A stretch of 64,000 nt of DNA from DATAFF01 sp963744915 (GCA_963744915.1 CAVUUY010000006.1:309985-373984), one strand, 5' to 3'; positions 44,291 to 52,663 are shown, numbered from the stretch's first letter. Numbers and translations: made by a program. Notes: a model not told the origin generated them from the letters alone.

Positions 44291-44401
44291 TTCACGACCT
44301 CGCATTGCATTCCGGTTTGGCTAAATTCTCACGACATAATTGGGGATCAAGCGCTTCGGGAGATATTTCTGTTTCTACCTACCGTTCTCGGTCGATCGGC
44401 G

Positions 44402-44698
44402 CTATTTCAACGACAGAATCACAGGTCCTGAAACCGGATCCGTCACGCCAAGCCCGCCACCCAGGTCCTCAAGTGTTTCACGAAAGGAGTCCAGAGTAGC
44501 GATCATGTTAGGGCGAGCCTTCGTAAGCGCGTCCATATCTACCCATTCCACAATGATGCAGTAGGTCCGCTCGCCGGTCTTGATGATGTTGGCGTGCTTG
44601 AGGCCTGGCCAGGTATCCTCGACCTTCTGATGGGCATCGAGGAATTCCTGCTCGCGTCCAGCCTTCACGCGAAAACGCACCACATTGAATGCGGTCAT
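44402..44698 (-). CDS. Antibiotic biosynthesis monooxygenase-like (dimeric alpha/beta barrel) protein
   Basis: The 98-residue protein begins MTAFNVVRFRVKAGREQEFL, the first strand of the ABM/Dabb fold. It continues THHQ-like helix DAHQKVEDTWPGLKHANIIK and ERTYCIIVEWVDMDALTKAR. GGGAGGCAGGTG directly precedes the ATG. Members include quinol monooxygenases and heme-degrading enzymes, and many have no enzyme activity. No cofactor residues can be named here. Confidence 0.75.
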   Translation of the reverse strand: MTAFNVVRFRVKAGREQEFLDAHQKVEDTWPGLKHANIIKTGERTYCIIVEWVDMDALTKARPNMIATLDSFRETLEDLGGGLGVTDPVSGPVILSLK

Positions 44699-44763
44699 CA
44701 CCTGCCTCCCGTCTCCATGCCTTGCCTAATTTCATCGACACTCGGCAGCTTCCTACATTGGTG

Positions 44764-44840
44764 ATCCTCGAGGTGCACCGCGGCAACTGCCGGCCTGAGC
44801 TGCACATGTATCTGAAGCCCGAGATCCTGCGGGACGCGCC
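44764..44840 (+). pseudogene. Fragment of the zinc-ribbon family
   Basis: ILEVHRGNCRPELHMYLKPE followed by ILRDAP matches LLEVHCGNCQPQRHLYLNPE of the intact gene at 31352. Both flanks are unrelated, and the first zinc ligand is lost. Confidence 0.6.
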
Positions 44841-45215
44841 AGATGTTACGCATCTACACAACTCACACGCCCCCGCTGTCGCCCGAAATTCGGGGGTTTC
44901 GTCTCGGCCGACATAGGCCACCGCCGGCATAGGCAGGCCGAGAGGCTGCTGACTTAGCTGCCTTCACCTTTTTCGAAGGGAACAGCCGTCGAGCAGGCAC
45001 AATCGTCCTGCAGAATGCCCTAGGTCCCTGGGGACGTTGGAAAATGAGCTGACCCGAATGGGCGAGCAGCAGCCGGAGGACATCAAACGGTTCGTTCGGA
45101 ACATCGGGAGCAGTTTTCCCACACCTAAGCAAGCGATAAAAGGATCATTGACGTATCCACTAGGTTACCCAAATAGACTTCCTATCCTATTGAAGAGTAT
45201 CGGAAAGGATGGGAA
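44841..45215. other. Intergenic stretch with a stem-loop similar to 37.3 kb
   Basis: Around 44940-44962, GAGGCTGCTGACTTAGCTGC followed by CTTCAC matches the stem-loop at 37318-37340, although pairing is poorer here. A short frame from 45037 lacks recognisable features. Confidence 0.4.
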
Positions 45216-45605
45216 GTGATTTTGCGGTCATCTGTGAGGGCGTTGGGTTTTTTTGCGGCATTGATATCGCTGGCCTCACCTACGCGTGGAGAACCTGCCC
45301 GTGAGATGGTTGGGAAATGCAGGCTGACGGTTGCCTCGCTTCAGGTGGAAGCAGAACACGTTATGCTCCCAAACACAGAATCCGCCGGCTGGTGCTGGGG
45401 TGCGTTTGAGGTCTTGCAGCGGCTGATCGTCTACTCGGATCAAAGTAATCAACATCTGTTCCGGATCTGCGCTCCTCCCGAAAGCACGAGGGTTCAGATC
45501 ATTAAAATTTTCCTTGCTTACGCTAAGCGCCATCCCGAACAGCTCGATCAGGAGTTTACGGACGTGGCACTGGACAGCCTCATCAAATCCTTTCCGTGTA
45601 AATGA
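45216..45605 (+). CDS. Rap1a/Tai-like immunity-domain exported protein
   Basis: The 129-residue product starts at a GTG preceded by AAGGATGGGAA. It has a signal peptide (ALGFFAALISLASPTRGEPA). Its features match the Rap1a domain: a central CWGAFEVLQRLIV, then FRICAPPESTRVQIIKIFLA, AKRHPEQLDQEFTDVALDSL and a final SFPCK. In known cases Rap1a/Tai proteins protect against type VI secretion effectors, but many rhizobial relatives are not linked to T6SS, and no T6SS gene is visible here. Confidence 0.65.
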   Translation: MILRSSVRALGFFAALISLASPTRGEPAREMVGKCRLTVASLQVEAEHVMLPNTESAGWCWGAFEVLQRLIVYSDQSNQHLFRICAPPESTRVQIIKIFLAYAKRHPEQLDQEFTDVALDSLIKSFPCK

Positions 45606-45625
45606 GTGCGCGATTGAGCCAGCCC

Positions 45626-45874
45626 CCAATGACGAGGCCCGACGAAATTCGAAGCTGATCGCCCGACTGTGGCAACTGGCGGCCGGAGCGCCATCTCTAT
45701 CTGAAACCCGAGATCTTGCGTCTTCCCAAGCGCATGCCGGTGCTGGAGGTAGCGCAGCATCTGATCTGCAGCAAGTGCGGCGCCAGCAACAAAGATACCT
45801 GCAACCCGATATCGGCCAGGCCTGATGCGAGGGTCGGAGGCGTCGGGAGCTATGCGGATTGCAGAAAGCGCTGA
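45626..45874 (+). pseudogene. Zinc-ribbon family copy with internal deletion
   Basis: It begins NDEARRNSKLIARLWQLA, equivalent to residues 49-66 of the intact gene at 31352. It then loses about 45 codons and shifts frame to ERHLYLKPEILRLPKRMPVL, followed by HLICSKCGASNKDTCNPISA, and ends at a TGA at the normal distance. Confidence 0.7.
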
Positions 45875-46195
45875 CCCGACGTGCCTAGATCTCCCGATAA
45901 AATCCTCGGTAACGTCTAATTCGTGGTGCAGGAGTTGCGCGAAGCTCCGGCTGATCAGCGGAAGGCCATGCTCGAGGCCATTGCAAAGACACTGACCAAA
46001 CACTTTATTGCGCGATAATCCCGGGATTGGCATCGGCGAGGTTTCGGAACGAGTCACTTCGTTCGTCAAAGCGATTCGGTCGAGGTTGGATTAGCCGAGT
46101 CTGGGAATTCGGCAGCCGCACTACCAGCGGGCTGCAATAAAGCAAACGGACCCAAAGGGGTCCGCTTGCCAGGACTTCGGTATCCAAAGCCAGGA
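45875..46195. other. Intergenic 321 bp
   Basis: One short frame (45923-46018) reads VQELREAPADQRKAMLEAIA and looks helical and coding-like, but is only 31 codons long and has no ribosome site. It may be a remnant. Confidence 0.35.
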
Positions 46196-47026
46196 TCAGT
46201 AAGCCGCCGCCGTGGTGGCACCGTACCCGCCGAAGCGCCAGTTGAGCGTGAACAGCACGCGCTGGACGTTTAGATCGATGTCGTTACGGGATTTAAAGCT
46301 GTCGTTATCGCACCAGTCACAATCAAAGCGACCGTTGTTGCCGAAATTGTCGAGATCGGTGAACCGATACTCGCCGCGGACCGACAGGTTCTCGGTGAAC
46401 TTCCACTCGACACCACCGCCGAAGGTCAGCCCATTGGCGCTGAAGTTGTCGTCGTTGTGGAAGAGATTGATGTCGTTATCGACGTCCTTCAACCTGAAGT
46501 TGGTGTCTATATCGGCCCAGGTCCAACCGACCAAGCCATAGACTAGGAAGTTGCTGCCAGCGGGAGCGAAGCCAGCCCGGCCCGCCACGTCGACCATGGT
46601 ACCCCCGTTCGTCTCGAAACGACGGTTGGTACGGAAGTCGCTATCGAAAAAGTGGTCGTCGTTGTTGTTGCGGTCGATCCCGAGATCCCCGAACGTCGCG
46701 TCGGCAAAGACGCCAACTACGAAGCTCGGCGCGAGCTCATAGTCGAAGCCACCCTGGACGATACCGATGACAGTGCCATCACCTGTCTCGTCGAAGTTGC
46801 GACGAAAGTTGAAATCTTCATAGTCACTGCAGACCTCGTCATAGAGCACGCAGGTCTTGTGATCGAGGCTAAGGTCGGCCCAACCGACGCCGCCACCGGC
46901 GCCGATGTAGAAGCCTGTCCAGCTAGCGACTGGGGCCGGCTCCGGCACCATGTCCGCTGCAAAGGCCGCGGGGCTGACCGACCCCAGGGCGAGTGCTGCG
47001 ATTATTCCAACTAAAGTGCGACGCAT
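46196..47026 (-). CDS. Outer-membrane beta-barrel protein (Omp25/Omp31 type)
   Basis: The 276-residue protein has a signal peptide (MRRTLVGIIAALALGSVSPA, cleaved after FAA) and then ASWTGFYIGAGGGVGWADLS, the first strand of rhizobial 8-stranded barrels. Alternating strands follow, such as GIVQGGFDYELAPSFVVGVF, LTFGGGVEWKFTENLSVRGE and YRFTDLDNF. The end VQRVLFTLNWRFGG is the terminal strand. It is unusually rich in Asp and Asn in its loops (LKDVDNDINLFHNDDNF). It probably contributes to outer-membrane structure. Confidence 0.9.
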   Translation of the reverse strand: MRRTLVGIIAALALGSVSPAAFAADMVPEPAPVASWTGFYIGAGGGVGWADLSLDHKTCVLYDEVCSDYEDFNFRRNFDETGDGTVIGIVQGGFDYELAPSFVVGVFADATFGDLGIDRNNNDDHFFDSDFRTNRRFETNGGTMVDVAGRAGFAPAGSNFLVYGLVGWTWADIDTNFRLKDVDNDINLFHNDDNFSANGLTFGGGVEWKFTENLSVRGEYRFTDLDNFGNNGRFDCDWCDNDSFKSRNDIDLNVQRVLFTLNWRFGGYGATTAAAY

Positions 47027-47261
47027 CGGATGGCCCTCTCAGTTCACTTTTCGTAATTGCAGTGCATCACGTGAACATTAGATTCGCAACTTACGGTTAA
47101 AACGAGTGAGCCGATTGACCTCTACTTGTTGCTGAGAGGTCACGGTTAGGCGTTGAATAGACGCGCCCAGGGCGGATCTCATATGACACTGCCCGTGTGA
47201 ATCCATCCGAACGGAGAAAATGGTGTCTCACACGAATGGTGCTTGACAGTGCGACTCCCTT
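47027..47261. other. Upstream region of the barrel gene
   Basis: No gene recognised; it should carry the promoter of the barrel gene. Confidence 0.35.
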
Positions 47262-47397
47262 GTCCTGGCGCGCTCGATGGCCAAGGAACGGGTTCCTACC
47301 CGCTCGTCGACAATCTGCCGAAGTGATCAAGCTGCGCAGCCAAGGGGCCAAGGCCGAGCAGATCGCCGCTCAGCTTGGTATTAGCCGCATCGGTGTT
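47262..47397 (+). pseudogene. C-terminal remnant of a serine recombinase (resolvase/invertase)
   Basis: SAEVIKLRSQGAKAEQIAAQ followed by LGISRIGV is the helix-turn-helix of Hin/Tn3-type recombinases. The preceding codons read the expected KERxxxxR linker only in another frame. The sequence after ISRIGV leaves the family abruptly at about 47396. The catalytic domain is absent. Confidence 0.55.
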
Positions 47398-47656
47398 CAG
47401 GGTTTTGAAGGACCTTTGTGAAGCTTCGCAAAATCAACCGCAGAAACGATCTGTCCGTAGATAGCGTCGGTAGGGAAGCGGCCGACGACCATCCAGCCGC
47501 CCAGGTCCTCGCCATTGAGCAGCGGGCAACGAGCCGACGATATCGATCGAACGCGTCGCCTGAACTGGTGATTGGCTTCTCCCTGATCTTGTCGGCAAGG
47601 GCGACCAACCTCTCCGGCGAAATCCGTTTCCATGCACCGCATTCTCGCCAGCACAA
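47397..47656 (-). pseudogene. Decayed reverse-strand gene abutting the recombinase relic
   Basis: One frame reads ISPERLVALADKIREKPITS and SGDAFDRYRRLVARC. The adjacent frame continues PLLNGEDLGGWMVVGRFPTD and AIYGQIVSAVDFAKLHKG to a stop at 47397. The pieces look coding and join with one frameshift, but I do not recognise the family. Its 3' end touches the recombinase relic. Confidence 0.35.
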
Positions 47657-47718
47657 TAATCATTGTGCGAGCCCGATCGCAACCTAGGCAATATTTCGAC
47701 CACGTCGGCCGATCATCC

Positions 47719-49785
47719 TCACCGCCACATGCCTCGCATCCGCGCGCCGATGTCAACGCGCACCGGCTTGGTATCCTGCCGCCCATCCGGTCCGTTGGCA
47801 GCAACGGGCCACGTGGTGCATTCGAAAAGCTGCAGCAACGTCGCGGGGATAAAGCGGGTGCGCGAAGCATAAACATGCCGGTCGCCCTTGTCGTATTGCC
47901 CATGGGTGAAGAAGCGCTGCGGCACCACAAGATGCAGATTGTCCTTGGCCCGGGTCATTGCGACATAAAGAAGCCGCCGTTCCTCTTCGATCTCGGCCGA
48001 GGTGCCGACACTAAGATCGGAGGGCATGCAGCCGTCGACTGCATTCAAGATGAAGACCGATTTCCACTCCTGTCCCTTCGCCGAATGAATTGTTGACAGG
48101 ATCAGATAGTCCTCGTCGAGCAGCGGCACGCCGGACTGATCGCTGGTCGCATCCGGAGGATCGAGGGTTAGCTCCGTTAGAAAACGTTCGCGAGACGGAT
48201 AGGCGGCTGCGATCTGCTCCAGCTGCAACAAATCGGCCTGCCGCACCAAGGCATCATCGTGCATCCGCTCGAGATGCGGTTCGTACCAGCGTCGCGCCAG
48301 TTCGATCTCGGCGGGCCAGGAGGCTGCATGGCCCATCCGGATAGTCTGGAGCGCGGCGACGAAGGCGGGCCAGTCCTCGCCTGAACGCGGCGGCGCAGGA
48401 AACTCACAGAGCGCCGCCAGGGGATTGGGTTCCTCGGCCATCGCGTCGAGTACTCGCTGCGCCGATGTTGGTCCGACGCCCGGAAGGAGCAGCATGAGGC
48501 GAAAGCCGGCCACGCGATCGCGCGGATTCTGTACGAAGCGCAACAGTGCCAGCATGTCTTTCACATGGGCGCTGTCGAGAAACTTCAGACCGCCGAACTT
48601 CACGAACGGAATGTTTCTGCGAGTGAGTTCGACTTCAAGCGGCCCGCTGTGGTGGGAGGTACGGAACAGCACCGCCTGCTGCTTCAGGAGCGTGCCGATT
48701 TCACGGTTGTTCAGCACCTGCTCGACGATGCAGCGCGCCTGATCGGTTTCGTCGCGCACGGTGACGAGCTGCGGACGCTCGGCGGAGACGCGTTCGGTCC
48801 AAAGGTTCTTGGTGAACCGCTCATGCGCCAGATCGATCACGCCATTGGCGGCTGCGAGAATTGGCTGAGTCGAGCGGTAGTTGCGGTCGAGCGTGATGAT
48901 ATCCGCCGACGGACTGAAGGCGCTCGGGAAGTCGAGGATGTTGCGAACCGTCGCGGCACGGAACGAATAGATCGACTGAGCGTCATCGCCGACCACGGTG
49001 AGGCCGCGGCCGTCGGGCTTTAGCGCCAGCAGGATCGATGACTGAAGACGATTGGTGTCCTGATATTCGTCGACCAGCACATAGTCCCATCGCCCGCCGA
49101 TGTCGTCAGCGAGCAACGGATCGCTGACCGCCTGCGCCCAATAGAGCAGGAGATCGTCGTAATCGAGGACGTTTTGCTGCTGCTTGGTTTCGACGTAGGT
49201 CGCGAATAGTTCGCGCAACTGTTTCTCCCAGCCGGTGCACCAAGGGAAGCTACTTCGCAGTACTTCATCGAGCGGCGCTTCCGAATTCACGGCGCGCGAA
49301 TAGATGGTGAGACAGGTGTTCTTGGTCGGAAATCGGCTCTCCGTTTTCGAGAAGCCGAGGTTGTGTCGGACTAGATTCATCAAGTCGGCCGAATCCTCAC
49401 GGTCATGGATAGTGAAGTTGGGATCGAGCCCGATTTGGTCAGCGTAGCCGCGCAACAGCCGCGCGCCGATGCCATGAAAAGTGCCGGCCCAGGCCAGCGC
49501 ATCGGTCATAATGTCGACAGGTTGCCCCATAACGCACCTCGTGATCCGCTCCACCCGTCGGGTCATCTCGGCGGCGGCACGGCGCGAGAATGTCATCAGC
49601 AAAATCCGTCGCGGATCGGCACCGTTGACGATCAGGTGCGCCACGCGATGCGCCAGGGTGTTGGTCTTTCCTGAACCTGCCCCGGCGATGACGAGAAGCG
49701 GCGGGCCCGGCGTGCAGTTCTCCCGCACGCCATGCTCGACTACCCGCCGCTGTTCCGAATTGAGGGTCTCCAGATAGGCGGCCAT
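47719..49785 (-). CDS. UvrD/Rep-family ATP-dependent DNA helicase
   Basis: The 688-residue SF1A helicase starts MAAYLETLNSEQRRVVEHGV (Q motif). It has Walker A (VIAGAGSGKTNTLAHRVAHL), TFSRRAAAEMTRRV (motif Ia), LVDEYQDTNRLQ (DEXQ Walker B) and VVGDDAQSIYSFRAA (motif III). It also carries TIHSAKGQEWKSVFI (motif V) and YVAMTRAKDNLHLVVP (motif VI). Length is normal for UvrD/Rep/PcrA, and all motifs are intact. No UvrD-type C-terminal tail is evident. A housekeeping copy is presumably elsewhere, so this is likely an accessory helicase. Confidence 0.93.
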   Translation of the reverse strand: MAAYLETLNSEQRRVVEHGVRENCTPGPPLLVIAGAGSGKTNTLAHRVAHLIVNGADPRRILLMTFSRRAAAEMTRRVERITRCVMGQPVDIMTDALAWAGTFHGIGARLLRGYADQIGLDPNFTIHDREDSADLMNLVRHNLGFSKTESRFPTKNTCLTIYSRAVNSEAPLDEVLRSSFPWCTGWEKQLRELFATYVETKQQQNVLDYDDLLLYWAQAVSDPLLADDIGGRWDYVLVDEYQDTNRLQSSILLALKPDGRGLTVVGDDAQSIYSFRAATVRNILDFPSAFSPSADIITLDRNYRSTQPILAAANGVIDLAHERFTKNLWTERVSAERPQLVTVRDETDQARCIVEQVLNNREIGTLLKQQAVLFRTSHHSGPLEVELTRRNIPFVKFGGLKFLDSAHVKDMLALLRFVQNPRDRVAGFRLMLLLPGVGPTSAQRVLDAMAEEPNPLAALCEFPAPPRSGEDWPAFVAALQTIRMGHAASWPAEIELARRWYEPHLERMHDDALVRQADLLQLEQIAAAYPSRERFLTELTLDPPDATSDQSGVPLLDEDYLILSTIHSAKGQEWKSVFILNAVDGCMPSDLSVGTSAEIEEERRLLYVAMTRAKDNLHLVVPQRFFTHGQYDKGDRHVYASRTRFIPATLLQLFECTTWPVAANGPDGRQDTKPVRVDIGARMRGMWR

Positions 49786-50040
49786 GAACACGGGGTTCGA
49801 ATCGTCGTTTTAGGGAGAAAGATTCATGATTACAGATTCCTGTTTTGTTCGCAATGGATTCCACGGCATTGCTTTGCGCTTTCGTTCCTCTCGGGGCGTT
49901 TTAGTGGAGGAAGGGCCGTTTTCCTCCAAATCCAATGAGTATCAGAAGGATAATCGGCCGGTGCAGCGCGCGCCGGCCGTTCCCGTCTGAGGGGGTTGTG
50001 AGTGCCGGAGACGCTCAAAAGTCGCTCGGCCTTATGCTCA
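49786..50040. other. Upstream region of the helicase gene
   Basis: No gene recognised. A partly palindromic GAGGAAGGGCCGTTTTCCTCC occurs near 49905-49925. Confidence 0.35.
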
Positions 50041-50140
50041 TCATTTCTGATCGATCAAGGCTCTGACGGCGGACATGTAACCTTTTGGGTCTTGCAGCAT
50101 CGCAAAGTGACTCGCATTTGGCGCGATCACGAGCTTGCTT
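50041..50140 (-). pseudogene. C-terminal fragment of an alpha/beta hydrolase
   Basis: The reverse strand reads KLVIAPNASHFAMLQDPKGY followed by MSAVRALIDQK and stop, the standard end of alpha/beta hydrolases with the catalytic histidine in ASHF. Upstream, the sequence runs into repeat B copy 3, so the rest of the gene is missing. Confidence 0.6.
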
Positions 50141-50144
50141 CCGG

Positions 50145-50410
50145 GTGCTGATGTCGCGTGGCATCACCGGTCCATTCGAGACTTGGAAGCCCGGCGTCAC
50201 CTGTGCCTAGGCATGCTACATGCAGGGCAACATCGAGAGAACAGCAGGGTTGCCGGTCGAGGAAAGCGGCACTAGATCTGCTCGGTTCGGAAAGTGGGAG
50301 CCGGATCCCCGGGCTCAGAATGCCATTTCGCGTGCGCGCGGGTCAGCACCAGCGCGCACAGAGGGTGGCCAGTAGGTGGTGCCCCCGATAGGATCGCGCG
50401 GCCTAGCGCA
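50145..50410 (+). repeat. Dispersed repeat B, copy 3
   Basis: Matches 41400-41727 from GATGTCGCG through CCATTTCGCGTGCGCGCGGG to GATCGCGCG. The reading frame seen in copy 2 has stop codons here. It joins directly to the hydrolase fragment. Confidence 0.6.
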
Positions 50411-50416
50411 AGAGGT

Positions 50417-50857
50417 TCACTTCCGGCGAGTAAGCTGCCGGCAACCAACAAGATGCGAATTGAAGGTGATCTCCGTACGGCACATCTCCATCATGTCCGG
50501 ACCCGTCAGTACCGTATAGAAGGTGCCATCATCATCGATCATCAGAATGGTCTTTTGATCCGCCCGGATCACGCCCATGAGCTGATCACGCCGCGTCCCT
50601 CCAGTTAGCCCCTGCGATCCTGTGAACCGGTTCCCTTCCTGTCGATCAATGATCACGGTCCAGGAACCCTCTCGGAAAACAGGTCCACGCTCTTCAGAGT
50701 TTGGCCATTGGTCCGTCTTGCCTTGGGTGACTGACTGACCCGGTCCGATCCAAGTTCCCTTAAGGTCAGGATACGACTGCTGTGCGATGGCGCTAGGACT
50801 TATGATGACTGAAAGGGCGGCGACGATGAGACTGAATTCGCATATCCGGGTCTTCAT
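50417..50857 (-). CDS. Exported hypothetical protein (DLKGTW family)
   Basis: The 146-residue product starts MKTRICEFSLIVAALSVIIS with a signal peptide ending AIAQQ. The mature part opens SYPDLKGTWIGPGQSVTQGK and contains GSWTVIIDRQEGNRFTGSQG and ILMIDDDGTFYTVLTGPDMM, a beta-rich lipocalin-like pattern that I have seen in rhizobial hypotheticals. GGAGGAACCT directly precedes the ATG. Function unknown. Confidence 0.75.
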   Translation of the reverse strand: MKTRICEFSLIVAALSVIISPSAIAQQSYPDLKGTWIGPGQSVTQGKTDQWPNSEERGPVFREGSWTVIIDRQEGNRFTGSQGLTGGTRRDQLMGVIRADQKTILMIDDDGTFYTVLTGPDMMEMCRTEITFNSHLVGCRQLTRRK

Positions 50858-51040
50858 AGGTTCCTCCTTGCAATACCGCCCCATGAGCGCGCTAAACGTA
50901 CCTAGCGGAGGGCTGGCGAATGGACGATCAATTTTATGCCCTATGGAGCTTACTTTCGGGTGCGTTCAATTCGAACTTCTGGGCTGCACTTGGGGGGGCC
51001 TAACCTCGGATCGGGTGGGCTAACCGCAGGAAGTGCCTTT

Positions 51041-51205
51041 CGTTAAGAAGTCACCACGTACCGCGAATAAATAGGCGCCCGGTCGGGGAACCGAGCGCCC
51101 TTGCGCCTTATGCGCTTGCACCGGGAGGGAATTCCGGCGCTGTGCCGACGTCCATGGCCGTTCGAGCGGGGAACAGGAAGGGCCACTCTAAATGGATGTC
51201 GGTAC
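51041..51205 (+). repeat. Dispersed repeat A, copy 2
   Basis: Matches 19623-19761, with about 25 extra bases after CGTTAAGAAG. The main hairpin here is GGCGC/GCGCC outside and CGGT/ACCG inside. Compared with copy 1, one T-A pair has become C-G and one mismatch has become C-G. The second hairpin is GCGC-CTTAT-GCGC. Confidence 0.75.
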
Positions 51206-51468
51206 TCTCGAAATTCCTAATAACTTGCGACGAGTATCGCTCAAGCGTAGTGGCTTCGATATTGGGCTTAAGTCCAAGATCGCTGAACCTTCGTATAAGT
51301 CCCGGTACCGCCCCCTGAATAAGCGGGCGCCAAATCCGGCGAGCTTTTGAGGCGCGCATGAGCGGCAAGGAAGCCTCTCAATCGGGCCGCTGCAGGTATG
51401 TGGGGGTGCGGGCCGGCTCACTGAGCCGTCTAGTGGGCGGCCCCATCTCCGTCGCTCTCGCGCCCGGC

Positions 51469-51522
51469 CTCGTCAGGGACGGCAAGCTGCTCGAGGTCCA
51501 GGCTCGCAGCAACTGCACTGCT
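51469..51522 (+). pseudogene. Fragment of the zinc-ribbon family
   Basis: LVRDGKLLEVQARSNC corresponds to LIREGKLLEVHCGNC of the gene at 31352. Only this short core is recognisable. Confidence 0.4.
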
Positions 51523-51532
51523 CGTTCCTGTG

Positions 51533-51982
51533 TTACCCTCTGTCCTCCACTTGATCGAGATAAGCCCCGTAGCCCTCGGCTTCCATGTCGTTACGATGGA
51601 TGAAGCGCAGCGCGGCGGAGTTGATACAGTAACGCAAGCCGCCACGATCCTCGGGGCCATCGGTGAAGACGTGGCCGAGATGGCTGTCTCCGTGGGTCGA
51701 GCGAACCTCCGTACGGATCATGCCGTGCGAAGTGTCACGCAGTTCGTTAACGTTGGCCGGCTCGATTGGCTTCGTGAAGCTCGGCCAGCCGCAGCCTGAT
51801 TCAAATTTGTCGGACGAAGCAAACAGCGGCTCGCCGGAGACAAGATCGACATAGATGCCGGGCTCCTTGTTGTCGAGATATTCGCCGGTGCCGGGGCTTT
51901 CGGTGGCGCTTTGCTGGGTTACCCGATACTGTTCGGGTGTCAGCTTCGCGATGGCATCGGCATTCTTGATGTAGCTGTTCAT
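51533..51982 (-). CDS. msrB: Peptide-methionine (R)-S-oxide reductase
   Basis: The 149-residue protein has the MsrB core. NKEPGIYVDLVSGEPLFASS is followed by FESGCGWPSFTKPI, then RSTHGDSHLGHVFTDGPEDR and LRYCINSAALRFI, whose cysteine is catalytic. The zinc-binding CxxC pairs of other MsrB proteins are replaced, as in the zinc-free group. It reduces methionine-R-sulfoxide in proteins, repairing oxidative damage with thioredoxin. GGGAGAAAGCCG directly precedes the ATG. Length is complete. Confidence 0.95.
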   Translation of the reverse strand: MNSYIKNADAIAKLTPEQYRVTQQSATESPGTGEYLDNKEPGIYVDLVSGEPLFASSDKFESGCGWPSFTKPIEPANVNELRDTSHGMIRTEVRSTHGDSHLGHVFTDGPEDRGGLRYCINSAALRFIHRNDMEAEGYGAYLDQVEDRG

Positions 51983-52360
51983 CGGCTTTCTCCCTTGCGA
52001 TCACGCTACCACGGCTTCCCAAAAAGCTCAGGCGCTGGGCCTCTTCTCCGCTTCTCGCCGGCCCCGCCGTACCGTCTTGATCAAGGCCCCGTCCGCGCCA
52101 AGGGCTTACTGCCACACGCCGCTCTGAAGCAACTCATCACGGATTAGCCACCCCGGTCTGCGGACGGCCCGAGTTCCTTTTGCGGGCCATGGAAGCATCT
52201 TGGGTCCCACAGTCCTCCCCAACCCGGTGCAATCCCGGAAGGTAGATAGTGGTAGCTCGACGACCCCTGTTCCGGCAACGGCTCCTGTTCTGGCTGGGGG
52301 CTTTAAGAGCAGGGAAACCGTTCTCCTGGCAATATGCTCTGCCAGTTGAGAGGGGATCTC
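51983..52360. other. Intergenic 378 bp with repeat D copy 3
   Basis: No gene is recognised. Repeat D copy 3 lies at about 52235-52280. Confidence 0.4.
52235..52280. repeat. Dispersed short repeat D, copy 3
   Basis: GGAAGGTAGATAGTGGTAGC followed by TCGACGACCCCTGTTCC matches the copies at 26190-26245 and 41325-41375. Confidence 0.45.
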
Positions 52361-52663
52361 ATGAGATTTTTAAAAGGCGTGATATTGCTGTCCGCCGTTT
52401 CGGTCGGCGTAGCCGTCTTCTACGTATTCGGGAGCCTGGTCGGCTTTGGGGGGAAATCGGGCGTTCTAACGCGAGACGGGAGCAGGTCGCCGAATGTTTG
52501 GCCTAGGGCTCAAGAAGACGGTGATGGAGGAGCGAGCGCCTATCAGCGCGCCAAAGAAAAGGGCGAAATGGACGAGCCAACCGGCAAGGTGAGCCCACCG
52601 AAGAAGGGCAAGAAGAAGGTGCCGCCACCCGCGAGGGCGAGAAGGCAAGCAGCTAGTCGATAG
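52361..52663 (+). CDS. Small membrane-anchored hypothetical protein
   Basis: The 100-residue product starts MRFLKGVILLSAVSVGVAVF, a single membrane helix or uncleaved signal. A polar tail ends in a lysine/proline/arginine-rich region (SPPKKGKKKVPPPARARRQA). GAGAGGGGATCTC directly precedes the ATG. The basic tail might bind nucleic acid or cell wall. No family recognised. Confidence 0.55.
   Translation: MRFLKGVILLSAVSVGVAVFYVFGSLVGFGGKSGVLTRDGSRSPNVWPRAQEDGDGGASAYQRAKEKGEMDEPTGKVSPPKKGKKKVPPPARARRQAASR

Larger units (their letters stand above)
50858..51532. other. 675-bp stretch with repeat A copy 2 and a zinc-ribbon fragment
   Basis: No intact gene is supported. The two relics are listed separately. 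Confidence 0.45.
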
